From: an uncultured Algibacter sp.
Lineage (GTDB): Bacteria; Bacteroidota; Bacteroidia; Flavobacteriales; Flavobacteriaceae
Assembly (NCBI RefSeq): GCF_947487575.1
Contig: NZ_CANKXG010000014.1
Location: 1-64,000, forward strand
Reading direction: 5' to 3'
DNA length: 64,000 nucleotides
The notes under the pieces are model-generated. The model did not search any database. It worked only from the letters and a program-made list of their open reading frames with translations, and had not been told where the DNA came from. Shown here one piece after another: positions 17,065 to 26,046 of this stretch (the first letter of the stretch is position 1; each line of letters opens with the position of its first letter). The position numbers and the translations under genes are program-made.

Positions 17065-17787
17065 TCATTTCTTAAATAAACTTTTCAACTTCATTGAGAT
17101 AACTCCAAAAATAGCTTCAGAAATAATTCCTGAACTTAATTTCGATTCTCCTCGCGTTCTATCAGTAAATATAACTGGGACTTCAACAATATTAAATTTC
17201 TTTAAGTAGGCTTTAAACTTCATTTCAATTTGAAACGCATAACCTATAAACTTAACAGCATCTAAATCTATAGCTTCAAGAACTTGTTTTTTATAGCATA
17301 CAAATCCGGCAGTAGTGTCATGAATTTTCATACCTGTTATTAATCGCACATACTTTGATGCTAAATAAGACATCAATACCCTTGCCATTGGCCAGTTAAC
17401 TACATTAACACCTGTTTTATATCTTGACCCAATTGACATATCTGCACTTTCTAAATAGCACGCATTGTAAAGCTTCAAAATATCTTTTGGATTATGTGAA
17501 AAGTCGGCATCCATTTCAAAAATATAGTCGTAACCTTTTTGCAAACTCCATTTAAAACCATGAATGTAGGCCGTACCCAATCCAGATTTCTCTTTTCGCA
17601 TCTCTAAAAACAACTTATCATGAAATTCTTTTTGCAATTCCTTAACTTTTAAGGCTGTTAAATCTGGGGAATTATCATCAACAATTAGAATATGTATCGT
17701 ATCCGATTGAGAAAATACAGCACGAATAATAGCCTCTATATTTTCAATCTCATTATATGTTGGAATAATTACAACAGTATTAAGCAT
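17065..17787 (-). CDS. Polyprenol monophosphomannose synthase-like GT2
   Basis: A 240-residue family 2 glycosyltransferase of the dolichol/polyprenol-phosphate mannose synthase type. Motifs are IPTYNEIENI near the N-terminus, DADFSHNP (metal-binding DxD) and GSRY. There are no C-terminal transmembrane helices, so it is the short soluble form. It would make a lipid-linked mannose (or glucose) used as donor for glycosylating exported proteins or glycans; O-glycosylation of exported proteins is common in Bacteroidota. It leads the operon with dihydroorotase. Confidence 0.87.
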   Translation of the reverse strand: MLNTVVIIPTYNEIENIEAIIRAVFSQSDTIHILIVDDNSPDLTALKVKELQKEFHDKLFLEMRKEKSGLGTAYIHGFKWSLQKGYDYIFEMDADFSHNPKDILKLYNACYLESADMSIGSRYKTGVNVVNWPMARVLMSYLASKYVRLITGMKIHDTTAGFVCYKKQVLEAIDLDAVKFIGYAFQIEMKFKAYLKKFNIVEVPVIFTDRTRGESKLSSGIISEAIFGVISMKLKSLFKK

Positions 17788-17906
17788 ACTTCCTATTTAT
17801 TGAAATCCTTTTTAGTTTTAGCAAATGTACATTAATCAGCGTTTAATTATTTTAAATATTTCCTAATAATATACCCTAATCTTAAAAATTATAATAATTT
17901 TAGGGC

Positions 17907-18554
17907 ATGCTTCGTCATATCATTTCAAACGAAATATTTACCATACTATTAGTTATAGGCTTAATTATTGTTGCTGCTGCAAAATTAGCAGCACCTAAAC
18001 GGTTTGATGACTTTATTTTAGTTTTAGGAAACGACAAATACCTAAAAATTTATTCAAGAGATCAGAAATTTTTCGACACGTTTGATGCCTTATTATTCAT
18101 TAACTTAATTTTATCAGTTTCTGTTTTCTGTTTTATTACTTATAGACAGCTTACTGAAACACAAAATATATCAGGTAACACTATGTTTAAATTAACTTTT
18201 AGCATTGGTATTTTTATCCTTATAAAAGTTCTTATTGAGCGTTTAATTGGCAGCCTTTTTGAAATCGATAAACTGATTGATCAATATATATTTCAAAAAA
18301 TAAGCTTTAAGAATTATTTAGGTCTTCTATTATTGCCCGTTAACGCATTATTACTTTATAGTTTTAAACCTACATTGACTATAATTTATAGTATAGTTTC
18401 CTTATTATTGATAGTAAATATTATTGGATTAATTAGTTCATTTAAAACACATCAAACTTTAATAAAAAACAACTTATTTTATTTTATTTTGTATCTTTGC
18501 GCTCTTGAAATCACACCCTATGTTATTTTATATAAGGTGTTTATTTCAAATTAA
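17907..18554 (+). CDS. DUF4271 integral membrane protein
   Basis: A 215-residue protein with about six hydrophobic segments, matching DUF4271. Its function is unknown; it is found next to hemD in many Flavobacteriia. A charged cytoplasmic loop follows the first segment (LAAPKRFDDFILVLGNDKYL). It ends 21 bases before the hemD start. A promoter-like TATCTTTG at 18492-18499 inside its 3' end could give hemD its own transcript. Confidence 0.85.
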   Translation: MLRHIISNEIFTILLVIGLIIVAAAKLAAPKRFDDFILVLGNDKYLKIYSRDQKFFDTFDALLFINLILSVSVFCFITYRQLTETQNISGNTMFKLTFSIGIFILIKVLIERLIGSLFEIDKLIDQYIFQKISFKNYLGLLLLPVNALLLYSFKPTLTIIYSIVSLLLIVNIIGLISSFKTHQTLIKNNLFYFILYLCALEITPYVILYKVFISN

Positions 18555-18575
18555 AAGAATAAACGACTCGCGCTT

Positions 18576-19325
18576 ATGAAAGTGAAAACCATTTTAGTAT
18601 CTCAACCAGAACCTAAAATAGAGAACTCGCCCTACTTCGATTTACAAGAAAAGCAACGTGTAAAAATAGATTTCAGACCATTTATTCATGTGGAAGGTGT
18701 GTCAGCTAAAGAAATTAGGCATCAAAAAATTGATTTAAGTGATTATACTGCTATTATTTTAACAAGTAGAAATGCTGTAGATCACTTTTTTAGAATTGCT
18801 GAAGAAATGCGATTTAAAGTTCCAGATTCCATGAAATATTTCTGTCAGTCTGAAGCTGTAGCTTACTATCTTCAAAAATATGTGGTATATAGAAAACGCA
18901 AAATTTATGTTGGTAAACGTACGTTTGCAGAATTATCTCCTTTGATTAAAAAATACAAAGACGAAAAATTCTTATTGCCTAATACCGATAAAGTAAAACC
19001 TGCTGTTCCTGAAACACTTGATGCTTTAGGTGTAAACTGGAAACAAGCTACGTTTTACAAAACTGTTGTTAGCGATTTATCTGATTTAGCAAATGTATCT
19101 TATGATGTATTAGTGTTTTTCAGTCCTTCAGGAATTGAATCTTTATTTCAAAACTTTCCAGATTTTAAACAAAACGAAACTAGAATAGCCGTTTTTGGAA
19201 ACACGACTATTAAAGCTGTTGAAGAAAAAGGATTGCGTGTAGATATTGCTGCACCAACTCCTGAAACACCTTCAATGACAATGGCATTACAAAAATATAT
19301 TGAAAAGGCTAATAAAGGGAAATAA
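18576..19325 (+). CDS. hemD: Uroporphyrinogen-III synthase
   Basis: A 249-residue two-domain HemD, which cyclises and inverts ring D of hydroxymethylbilane in haem synthesis. The weakly conserved family signatures are visible: IILTSRNAV early, and VLVFFSPSGIESLF then IAVFGNTTIKAV in the second half. It follows the DUF4271 gene in the same direction and ends at a strong two-way terminator. Confidence 0.9.
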   Translation: MKVKTILVSQPEPKIENSPYFDLQEKQRVKIDFRPFIHVEGVSAKEIRHQKIDLSDYTAIILTSRNAVDHFFRIAEEMRFKVPDSMKYFCQSEAVAYYLQKYVVYRKRKIYVGKRTFAELSPLIKKYKDEKFLLPNTDKVKPAVPETLDALGVNWKQATFYKTVVSDLSDLANVSYDVLVFFSPSGIESLFQNFPDFKQNETRIAVFGNTTIKAVEEKGLRVDIAAPTPETPSMTMALQKYIEKANKGK

Positions 19326-19346
19326 AACTTTATTTAGTTATAGAAT

Positions 19347-19384
19347 AAAAAAAGGGGATGATTTTAAAATCATCCCCTTTTTCA
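19347..19384. terminator. Bidirectional terminator between hemD and pckA
   Basis: A perfect palindrome (core GGGGATGATTTTAAAATCAT, followed by CCCC) has A-runs on the left and T-runs on the right. It serves both convergent genes. Confidence 0.9.
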
Positions 19385-19392
19385 TTTTATAC

Positions 19393-21009
19393 TTAAAACG
19401 CATAACGTTGCGGGCCACCCCGCCTTATTTCTTCAGTACAATGCGCTTCAAATTTTTTAAAATTCTCTCTAAAGGCATTGGTTAATTTAAAAGCCATTTT
19501 GTAATAAGCTTCATCGTCATTCCAGGTTTGCCTTGGACTCAAAACACTTGTTGGCACTCTAGGGCAAGTTCTAGGTTGCGCCACTCCAAACACAGAATGA
19601 ATATGATAATCATCATAATTATAAAGCCCTAAATGCCCATCCAAAACCGCATTAATCATGGCTCGTGTGTATTTTAATTTCATTCTAGTACCAATACCAT
19701 ATGGCCCTCCTGTCCAACCTGTATTAACCAGCCAAACATTTACTCCAGCATCAATCATTTTTTTACTTAACATTTCTGCATATTTAGACGGGTGCAACGG
19801 CATAAAAGGCGCACCAAAACATGCTGAAAACGATGGCACAGGCTCTTTAATACCTGCTTCGGTACCAGCTACTTTTGCCGTATAACCAGAAATAAAATGA
19901 TAAGCTGCTTGACTAGGTGTTAACTTTGATATTGGAGGAATAACCCCAAAAGCATCAGCTGTTAAAAAGAATATATTTTTTGGGTTTTTACCCATTGATG
20001 GCTTCTGAATGTTTTCAATATGATGGATAGGGTAACTTACCCGTGTGTTTTGAGTAATTGAAGTGTCTCCAAAATCAACATCACCTTTATCATTTAAAAT
20101 AACATTTTCAAGAATAGCTCCTTTTTTAATGGCATCATAAATTTCAGGCTCATTATCTCTAGACAAGTTAATCACTTTAGCGTAACAACCACCTTCAAAA
20201 TTAAACACTGTATTTTCATTGGTCCAACCATGCTCATCATCACCAATTAAACTTCTATTTGGGTCGGTAGACAATGTTGTTTTTCCTGTACCAGACAAAC
20301 CAAAAAAGATTGCCGTATCTCCAGCAGCACCAACATTAGCACTGCAATGCATAGGCATTGTATTTTTAAATACTGGAAGAATAAAATTTAATGCAGAAAA
20401 AATACCTTTTTTAATTTCCCCAGTATAACCAGTACCTCCAATTAATGCTATTTTTTTAGTAAAATTCAAAACAGCAAAATTGTGTTGACGCGTACCATCT
20501 TCATTTGCAACAGCCATAAAACCAGGTGCATTAACAATAGTCCACTCTGGGGTAAAGTTTTCTAATTCTGCCTCAATAGGCCGTAAAAACATATTATATG
20601 AAAACTGATTACTCCAAGGGTATTCATTAATAACTCGAATATTCAGTTTATAATTTTCGTCTGCGCAAGCATAACAGTCTCTAACAAAAAGCTCTTTTTC
20701 AGATAAATAATCTACAACCTTATTATATAATTTATCGAAATCATCAGGTGCAAAAGGAATATTAATATCACCCCACCAAATACGGTCTTTAGTTACGCCA
20801 TCTTTTACAATAAATCTGTCTTTTGGTGATCGTCCAGTAAACTCACCAGTATTTATAGCCAAAGCACCAGATGATGACTCAACACCTAAACCTTTTGACA
20901 CTGAAATATCATGAAGTTCATCAGGAGATAATTGATAATTTACTTTTGCATTTTTAATGCCATATATTTCCAGCGAAATCGTTTTTTTAACTTGGTTATA
21001 GTCTTCCAT
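19393..21009 (-). CDS. pckA: Phosphoenolpyruvate carboxykinase (ATP)
   Basis: The gluconeogenic enzyme converting oxaloacetate and ATP to phosphoenolpyruvate. The kinase-1a P-loop GLSGTGKTTLS lies at about residues 237-247 from this start, followed by IGDDEHGW (metal site); NTGEFTGRSPKDRF and GWTGGPYGIG are also clear. The length of about 538 residues is standard for the ATP-dependent form. The start MEDYNQ at 21009 is preferred; an in-frame ATG at 21021 would add four residues. Confidence 0.97.
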   Translation of the reverse strand: MEDYNQVKKTISLEIYGIKNAKVNYQLSPDELHDISVSKGLGVESSSGALAINTGEFTGRSPKDRFIVKDGVTKDRIWWGDINIPFAPDDFDKLYNKVVDYLSEKELFVRDCYACADENYKLNIRVINEYPWSNQFSYNMFLRPIEAELENFTPEWTIVNAPGFMAVANEDGTRQHNFAVLNFTKKIALIGGTGYTGEIKKGIFSALNFILPVFKNTMPMHCSANVGAAGDTAIFFGLSGTGKTTLSTDPNRSLIGDDEHGWTNENTVFNFEGGCYAKVINLSRDNEPEIYDAIKKGAILENVILNDKGDVDFGDTSITQNTRVSYPIHHIENIQKPSMGKNPKNIFFLTADAFGVIPPISKLTPSQAAYHFISGYTAKVAGTEAGIKEPVPSFSACFGAPFMPLHPSKYAEMLSKKMIDAGVNVWLVNTGWTGGPYGIGTRMKLKYTRAMINAVLDGHLGLYNYDDYHIHSVFGVAQPRTCPRVPTSVLSPRQTWNDDEAYYKMAFKLTNAFRENFKKFEAHCTEEIRRGGPQRYAF

Positions 21010-21069
21010 GATTTGGTTCAAAATTATATATTATACAAAATAAAGACAATTATTTAAAGTATCCATAAT

Positions 21070-21468
21070 TTAATTATCTTTTTTAGATGAAATATTTAAA
21101 AAACAGACAAGCATAAAAACCCAAGCCATTATCAACAACAAACCACCTAATGGCGTTATAAAACCAATTGATTTAAAGTTAAAACCAGACAACTCATTGG
21201 TTGCCAATCCATAAATAGAACCAGAAAAAAATAAAAGCCCAAAAACCACCAAAAAGTAAATTATTTTCTTAGTTTTTTGTTGAATTAATGAAGTACTTCC
21301 AACAAATAGTAACAAAAGAGCGTGGTACATTTGATACCGAACACCAGTTTCAAAAGTTTGTTGTGATTCATAGGGAATCAAATCCTTTAGCGCATGTGCA
21401 CCAAAAGCTCCTAAAATAATACTTAAAACCCCTAATAGTGATGCCGTAATTAAAATTGTTTTATTCAT
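21070..21468 (-). CDS. DUF423 membrane protein
   Basis: A 132-residue inner-membrane protein with four hydrophobic segments and the DUF423 signature LGAFGAHALKDLI followed by FETGVRYQMYHALLLL. The molecular function is unknown. It is encoded 60 bases upstream of pckA on the same strand and may be co-transcribed with it. Confidence 0.9.
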   Translation of the reverse strand: MNKTILITASLLGVLSIILGAFGAHALKDLIPYESQQTFETGVRYQMYHALLLLFVGSTSLIQQKTKKIIYFLVVFGLLFFSGSIYGLATNELSGFNFKSIGFITPLGGLLLIMAWVFMLVCFLNISSKKDN

Positions 21469-21578
21469 TTTCTATAAATTATTCGCAATAAATACATTTA
21501 ATATTTATTAATTTCGTAAAATTGAATGCATTTTAAGCAATTCAACAATAAAAACAAAATTACTCAACTAAACTCAAT

Positions 21579-22943
21579 ATGCGAAAGATTTTAATCATTG
21601 GTTCTGGAAAATCAACATCGTATTTATTAAAATATCTTTTAGATAAATCTATAACTGAAAATTTATTTATAACAGTAGGCGATTTAAATATTGAACACGC
21701 CAAAATATTAGTTGATAATCATCAAAATGCTAAAGCTATAACTTTAGATGTTTTTGATGAATCATCAAGAACCAAAGGTATCAAAAATGCAGACATTGTA
21801 GTATCTATGCTACCTGCACGTTTTCATATTGAAGTAGCCAAAGATTGTATTACCTATAAAAAACACATGGTTACAGCTTCTTATGTAAGTGCAGATATGC
21901 AAGATTTAGATAATGCTGCCAAAGAAAACGGACTCATTTTAATGAATGAAATTGGCGTAGACCCCGGAATAGACCACATGAGCGCTATGCAAGTTCTAAA
22001 CAAAATAAGAGCTAAAGGCGGCAAAATAATTTTATTCGAGTCCTTTACAGGAGGCTTAGTAGCGCCAGAAAGCGACAATAATCTTTGGAATTACAAATTC
22101 ACTTGGAACCCACGAAATGTTGTTGTTGCAGGACAAGGTGGTACTGCAAAATTTTTACAAGAAGGCGCCTATAAATACATTCCTTATAGCCGTTTATTTA
22201 GGCGTACAGAGTTTTTAGAAATCGATAATTTTGGCCGTTTTGAAGTTTATGCCAATAGAGATTCTTTAAAATACCAAAATGCTTATGGCCTAAAAAACAT
22301 TAAAACACTTTATCGTGGCACTATGCGTCGAGTAGGCTTTAGTCGCGCTTGGAATATTTTTGTAAGACTTGGAATGACTGATGACAGTTACACCATGGAT
22401 GATAGCGAGAACATGAGTTACCGCGATTTTATAAATGCATTTTTGCCTTATAGCCCAACCGATTCGGTAGAACTAAAACTAAGACACGAACTTAAAATTG
22501 ATCAAGACAATATAGTTTGGGATAAACTTATTGAACTTGACATTTTTAACCCAAACAAACCCGTAGAACTAAAAAAAGCCACTCCAGCCCAAATTCTTCA
22601 AAAAATATTAATGGATAGTTGGACACTCTCCAAAACCGATAAAGACATGATAGTTATGTACCATAAATTTGGTTATGAATTGCATGGAAAGCAATATCAA
22701 ATCGATGCCAACATGGTGGTTCTTGGGGAAGACCAAACGTACACCGCCATGGCAAAAACTGTTGGTTTACCGGTTGCTATGGCAACACTTGCCATTCTAA
22801 ATGGCAAAATAAAAACACCTGGAGTTCAAATTCCTATTACCAAAGAAGTATACCAACCCATTTTAGACGAATTACAACATTACGGCATCACTTTCCAAGA
22901 AAAAGAAGTGCCCTATTTAGGTTACAATCCATTAAATAATTAG
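21579..22943 (+). CDS. Saccharopine dehydrogenase-like reductase
   Basis: A 454-residue protein of the saccharopine dehydrogenase (reductase) family. It has an N-terminal Rossmann loop (IGSGKSTSYLLKYL), VVSMLPARFH and NEIGVDPGIDHMSA. In bacteria the enzyme is linked to lysine breakdown or to carboxynorspermidine/saccharopine formation. The Lrp-family regulator encoded 160 bases downstream on the same strand supports an amino-acid metabolism role, which is context only. Repeat copy 5 lies between the two. Confidence 0.85.
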   Translation: MRKILIIGSGKSTSYLLKYLLDKSITENLFITVGDLNIEHAKILVDNHQNAKAITLDVFDESSRTKGIKNADIVVSMLPARFHIEVAKDCITYKKHMVTASYVSADMQDLDNAAKENGLILMNEIGVDPGIDHMSAMQVLNKIRAKGGKIILFESFTGGLVAPESDNNLWNYKFTWNPRNVVVAGQGGTAKFLQEGAYKYIPYSRLFRRTEFLEIDNFGRFEVYANRDSLKYQNAYGLKNIKTLYRGTMRRVGFSRAWNIFVRLGMTDDSYTMDDSENMSYRDFINAFLPYSPTDSVELKLRHELKIDQDNIVWDKLIELDIFNPNKPVELKKATPAQILQKILMDSWTLSKTDKDMIVMYHKFGYELHGKQYQIDANMVVLGEDQTYTAMAKTVGLPVAMATLAILNGKIKTPGVQIPITKEVYQPILDELQHYGITFQEKEVPYLGYNPLNN

Positions 22944-22948
22944 AATTT

Positions 22949-23046
22949 GGGCGTTACCACTCCCGATAACTATCGGGAGGTCGGGCTTTCGGCAGTCGCT
23001 CCTTCCTACGTCAGGGAGCTTCAACAAATGCCTCAATCCCTAACGC
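22949..23046 (-). repeat. GCGTTA/TAACGC dispersed repeat, copy 5
   Basis: On the minus strand this copy begins GCGTTAGGGATTGAGGC and ends GGTAACGCCC. Its middle differs from copies 2 and 4 (GCTCCCTGACGTAGGAAGGA), and the terminal hairpin is extended (CTCCCGATAG / CTATCGGGAG). It belongs to the same subtype as the copy at 62255. Confidence 0.8.
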
Positions 23047-23104
23047 AATTTATAGTTTCAATTTAAAATCAAATACTTATTTTTATGTTTTAGATTAAAA
23101 CTAG

Positions 23105-23575
23105 ATGAAACAAAAAAATAAAATAATAACAATAGACGGTATAGATAAAAAAATACTTCGTGCCTTAACCACAGATGCCAGAACCCCAATTCTAGAAATT
23201 GCCAGAAACGTTGGCATATCAGGAGCAGCCATACACCAACGCTTACGTAAACTAGAAAAATCAAAACTTATTTCTGGCTCAAAATTTATTATAAATCCTG
23301 AGATTTTAGGTTTTACAACCTTAGCTTTTGTTGGTATTTATCTTGACAAAGCTGCCAATACAGATGATGTAGTTAGAGCATTAAAACGTATTCCTGAAGT
23401 TTTAGAGTGCCACTACACCACAGGTAATTACAGCCTATTTATTAAACTACTAAGTAAAGATAATGCCCATTTAATGCGCCTACTTCATGAAAAAATTCAA
23501 ACAATTACAGGCGTTCAACGTACAGAATCGCTTATTTCTTTAGACCAACAAATAGATAGGCAAGTGCATATTTAG
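23105..23575 (+). CDS. Lrp/AsnC family transcriptional regulator
   Basis: A 156-residue regulator: an N-terminal helix-turn-helix (ILEIARNVGISGAAIHQRLRKL without gaps) followed by a RAM ligand-binding domain (LAFVGIYL ... VLECHYTTGNYSLFIKL). Such proteins sense amino acids and assemble as dimers to octamers. By position it may control the saccharopine dehydrogenase-like gene. Lrp-family regulators are also known to control alanine dehydrogenase in other bacteria, and the ald gene in this window has a long inverted repeat in front of it. Confidence 0.93.
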   Translation: MKQKNKIITIDGIDKKILRALTTDARTPILEIARNVGISGAAIHQRLRKLEKSKLISGSKFIINPEILGFTTLAFVGIYLDKAANTDDVVRALKRIPEVLECHYTTGNYSLFIKLLSKDNAHLMRLLHEKIQTITGVQRTESLISLDQQIDRQVHI

Positions 23576-23576
23576 A

Positions 23577-23615
23577 ACACAAAAACCCAAGCGTTGCTTG
23601 GGTTTTTGTGTTTTA
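23577..23615. terminator. Terminator after lrp gene
   Basis: A perfect 16-bp stem (arms 23577-23592 and 23596-23611, core AAAAACCCAAGC) with a three-base loop lies directly after the stop codon. Its T-rich right arm continues into TTTT. Confidence 0.9.
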
Positions 23616-23682
23616 TTATGAGCTACTGAAACATAATTCGACTGTGCTCATCACAAGAGTTCAGCATGACAAAATTCTTTTG

Positions 23683-25224
23683 TTACATCTTCATCAACCA
23701 AGAACGCACATCAACTTCTTGTTTAATAATTTTACGTAAGTCTTCAATTTTTACACGTTCCTGATCCATAGAATCTCTATGACGAATGGTAACCGTGTTA
23801 TTTTCTTTAGTATCATGATCTACAGTAATACAAAAAGGAGTTCCGTTAGCGTCTTGTCTTCTATAACGTCTTCCAACCGCATCCTTTTCATCGTATATTA
23901 CATTAAAGTCCCATTTTAAATCCTCAACAATTTGTTTTGCAATTTCTGGCAAACCATCTTTTTTAACCAAAGGCAAAATAGCTGCTTTTGTAGGTGCTAA
24001 AACACTTGGTAATTTTAAAACAGTACGTGATTTTCCATCTCCTAAATCTTCTTCTTGTAAAGAATTCGAGAAAACAGCTAAAAACATACGGTCTAAACCT
24101 ATTGATGTTTCTAAAACATACGGTGTATAACTTGCATTATCTTCATGGTCAAAATATTGTAATTTCTTTCCAGAATGTTCTTCGTGCGCCTTTAAATCAA
24201 AATCGGTACGCGAATGAATGCCTTCTAATTCTTTAAAACCAAATGGGAATTTAAATTCAATATCGGCAGCAGCATCAGCATAATGTGCTAGTTTTTCATG
24301 GTCATGAAAACGGTAATTATCAGCTCCCATCCCTAAAGATAAGTGCCATTTCATTCTATGTTCTTTCCAGTGCTCGTACCATTCTTTTTGAGTCCCTGGT
24401 TTTATAAAAAATTGCATTTCCATTTGTTCAAACTCACGCATTCTAAAAATAAATTGTCTTGCAACAATTTCATTTCTAAACGCTTTACCAGTTTGCGCAA
24501 TTCCAAAAGGAATTTTTTGTCTGCTTGTTTTCTGTACGTTCAAAAAGTTAACAAAAATACCTTGCGCCGTTTCTGGTCGTAAGTATAAATCCATAGCACT
24601 TTCAGCCGAAGCACCAAGCTTAGTACCAAACATTAAATTAAACTGCTTAACATCGGTCCAGTTTTTACTTCCTGTTAATGGGTCTGCAATTTCTAATTCT
24701 TCAATAAGGGCTTTTACATCAGCTAAATCTTCATTTTCTAAAGATTTTGCCATCCGCGAAAGCGTTGCATTTATTTTCTCTTGGTAACCAACTACACGCC
24801 CGTTAGTAGCCACAAATTCTTCTTTATTAAACGCATCTCCAAAGCGTTTTGCAGCTTTTTTAACTTCCTTATCAATTTTAGCTTCAATTTTAGCACAATA
24901 ATCTTCTACTAAAACATCTGCTCTATAGCGCTTTTTAGAATCTTTATTATCTATTAAAGGATCATTAAAGGCATCAACATGCCCTGAAGCTTTCCAAGTT
25001 GTTGGATGCATAAATATTGCAGCATCAATACCAACTATATTTTCATTCATTTGCACCATGGCTTTCCACCAGTAGTCGCGTATATTTTTCTTTAATTCTG
25101 CTCCGTTTTGCGCATAGTCATATACTGCACTTAAACCGTCATAAATTTCACTGCTTTGAAACACATATCCGTATTCTTTTGCATGCGAAATTACCTTCTT
25201 AAATTTATCATCTTGATTTGCCAT
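23683..25224 (-). CDS. glyS: Glycyl-tRNA synthetase (single-chain alpha2 type)
   Basis: A class II synthetase charging tRNA-Gly. It is the single-chain eukaryote/archaea-like type, not the alpha2-beta2 form. Motif 2 reads FRNEIVARQFIFRMREFEQMEM (continuous in the protein from about residue 235), and the class-specific GIHSRTDFDL is present. The start MANQDDKFKK at 25224 gives 513 residues; the longer open frame to 25296 adds a stretch with no family counterpart. Confidence 0.96.
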   Translation of the reverse strand: MANQDDKFKKVISHAKEYGYVFQSSEIYDGLSAVYDYAQNGAELKKNIRDYWWKAMVQMNENIVGIDAAIFMHPTTWKASGHVDAFNDPLIDNKDSKKRYRADVLVEDYCAKIEAKIDKEVKKAAKRFGDAFNKEEFVATNGRVVGYQEKINATLSRMAKSLENEDLADVKALIEELEIADPLTGSKNWTDVKQFNLMFGTKLGASAESAMDLYLRPETAQGIFVNFLNVQKTSRQKIPFGIAQTGKAFRNEIVARQFIFRMREFEQMEMQFFIKPGTQKEWYEHWKEHRMKWHLSLGMGADNYRFHDHEKLAHYADAAADIEFKFPFGFKELEGIHSRTDFDLKAHEEHSGKKLQYFDHEDNASYTPYVLETSIGLDRMFLAVFSNSLQEEDLGDGKSRTVLKLPSVLAPTKAAILPLVKKDGLPEIAKQIVEDLKWDFNVIYDEKDAVGRRYRRQDANGTPFCITVDHDTKENNTVTIRHRDSMDQERVKIEDLRKIIKQEVDVRSWLMKM

Positions 25225-25305
25225 AGGTGCAAAAATAAAAAACCGCTTAAAACAAACGTCTTTTTGTGAAAAATAATTAAGTTTACAAGACAACATTTCT
25301 ACACA

Positions 25306-25983
25306 ATGCTTAAATCTATCGTTAATTTGTTCTTTCCGAAGGTATGTTATGCTTGTAATAACTTATTAAATGACAGCACTGATACTATTTGCTTGGACTG
25401 TAGACATGACTTACCTGTTACAAATTTTCATTTTGACAATAACGATAGTTTAAAAAAAGTGCTTTATGGACGTGCCAAAATTGAACATGGAACCGCACTT
25501 TTTAGGTTTGAAAAAAAAGGCAATGTGCAACGGCTTATTCATAATCTTAAATATAAAGACCATGAACACATTGGTTTTCTTTTAGGAAATTGGTTGGGAG
25601 GTGAGTTAAAAAAACTTGATGCTTATAAAAGTATTGATGTTGTAATTCCTGTGCCACTTCATAAAAATAAGCTTAAAAAAAGAGGCTTTAATCAAGTAAC
25701 AAAATTTGGTCAACAAATAGCTATTGCTTTAAAAACTGATTATTTAGATGATGTGCTTTTAAAAGTAACCAACACAAAATCGCAAGTGAATAAAAAACGT
25801 TTAGCGCGTTGGAATAATAATGAAGAATTATTCACCCTTGAAAATCAAATCAAAATTGAAAATAAGCATATTTTAATTGTTGACGACATTATTACTACTG
25901 GCGCAACACTTGAAGCTTGTATTTCGGTTTTAAACCAAGCGAATAAAATAAAAATAAGTATTGCCACTATGGCAATAGCATAA
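25306..25983 (+). CDS. ComF family phosphoribosyltransferase-like protein
   Basis: A 225-residue ComF-type protein. A zinc-finger-like cysteine set near the N-terminus (Cys14, Cys17, Cys29, Cys32) precedes a type I phosphoribosyltransferase domain with the PRPP loop VDDIITTGAT near the C-terminus. ComF proteins are needed for DNA uptake in naturally competent bacteria; the reaction is unsettled. It is divergent from glyS. Confidence 0.9.
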   Translation: MLKSIVNLFFPKVCYACNNLLNDSTDTICLDCRHDLPVTNFHFDNNDSLKKVLYGRAKIEHGTALFRFEKKGNVQRLIHNLKYKDHEHIGFLLGNWLGGELKKLDAYKSIDVVIPVPLHKNKLKKRGFNQVTKFGQQIAIALKTDYLDDVLLKVTNTKSQVNKKRLARWNNNEELFTLENQIKIENKHILIVDDIITTGATLEACISVLNQANKIKISIATMAIA

Positions 25984-26046
25984 GTGTAATAACCGTTATA
26001 TTTTTTAACTGAATTTATGTAGGTTTGTAGAAATTTAAAATTGTTG

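Noticed and set aside
23625-23682. Second terminator or regulator between lrp and glyS
   Set aside because: The ACTGAAACA...GTTCAGCATGAC sequence resembles a fragment near 59263-59292 and looks like a small dispersed repeat, not a defined site.
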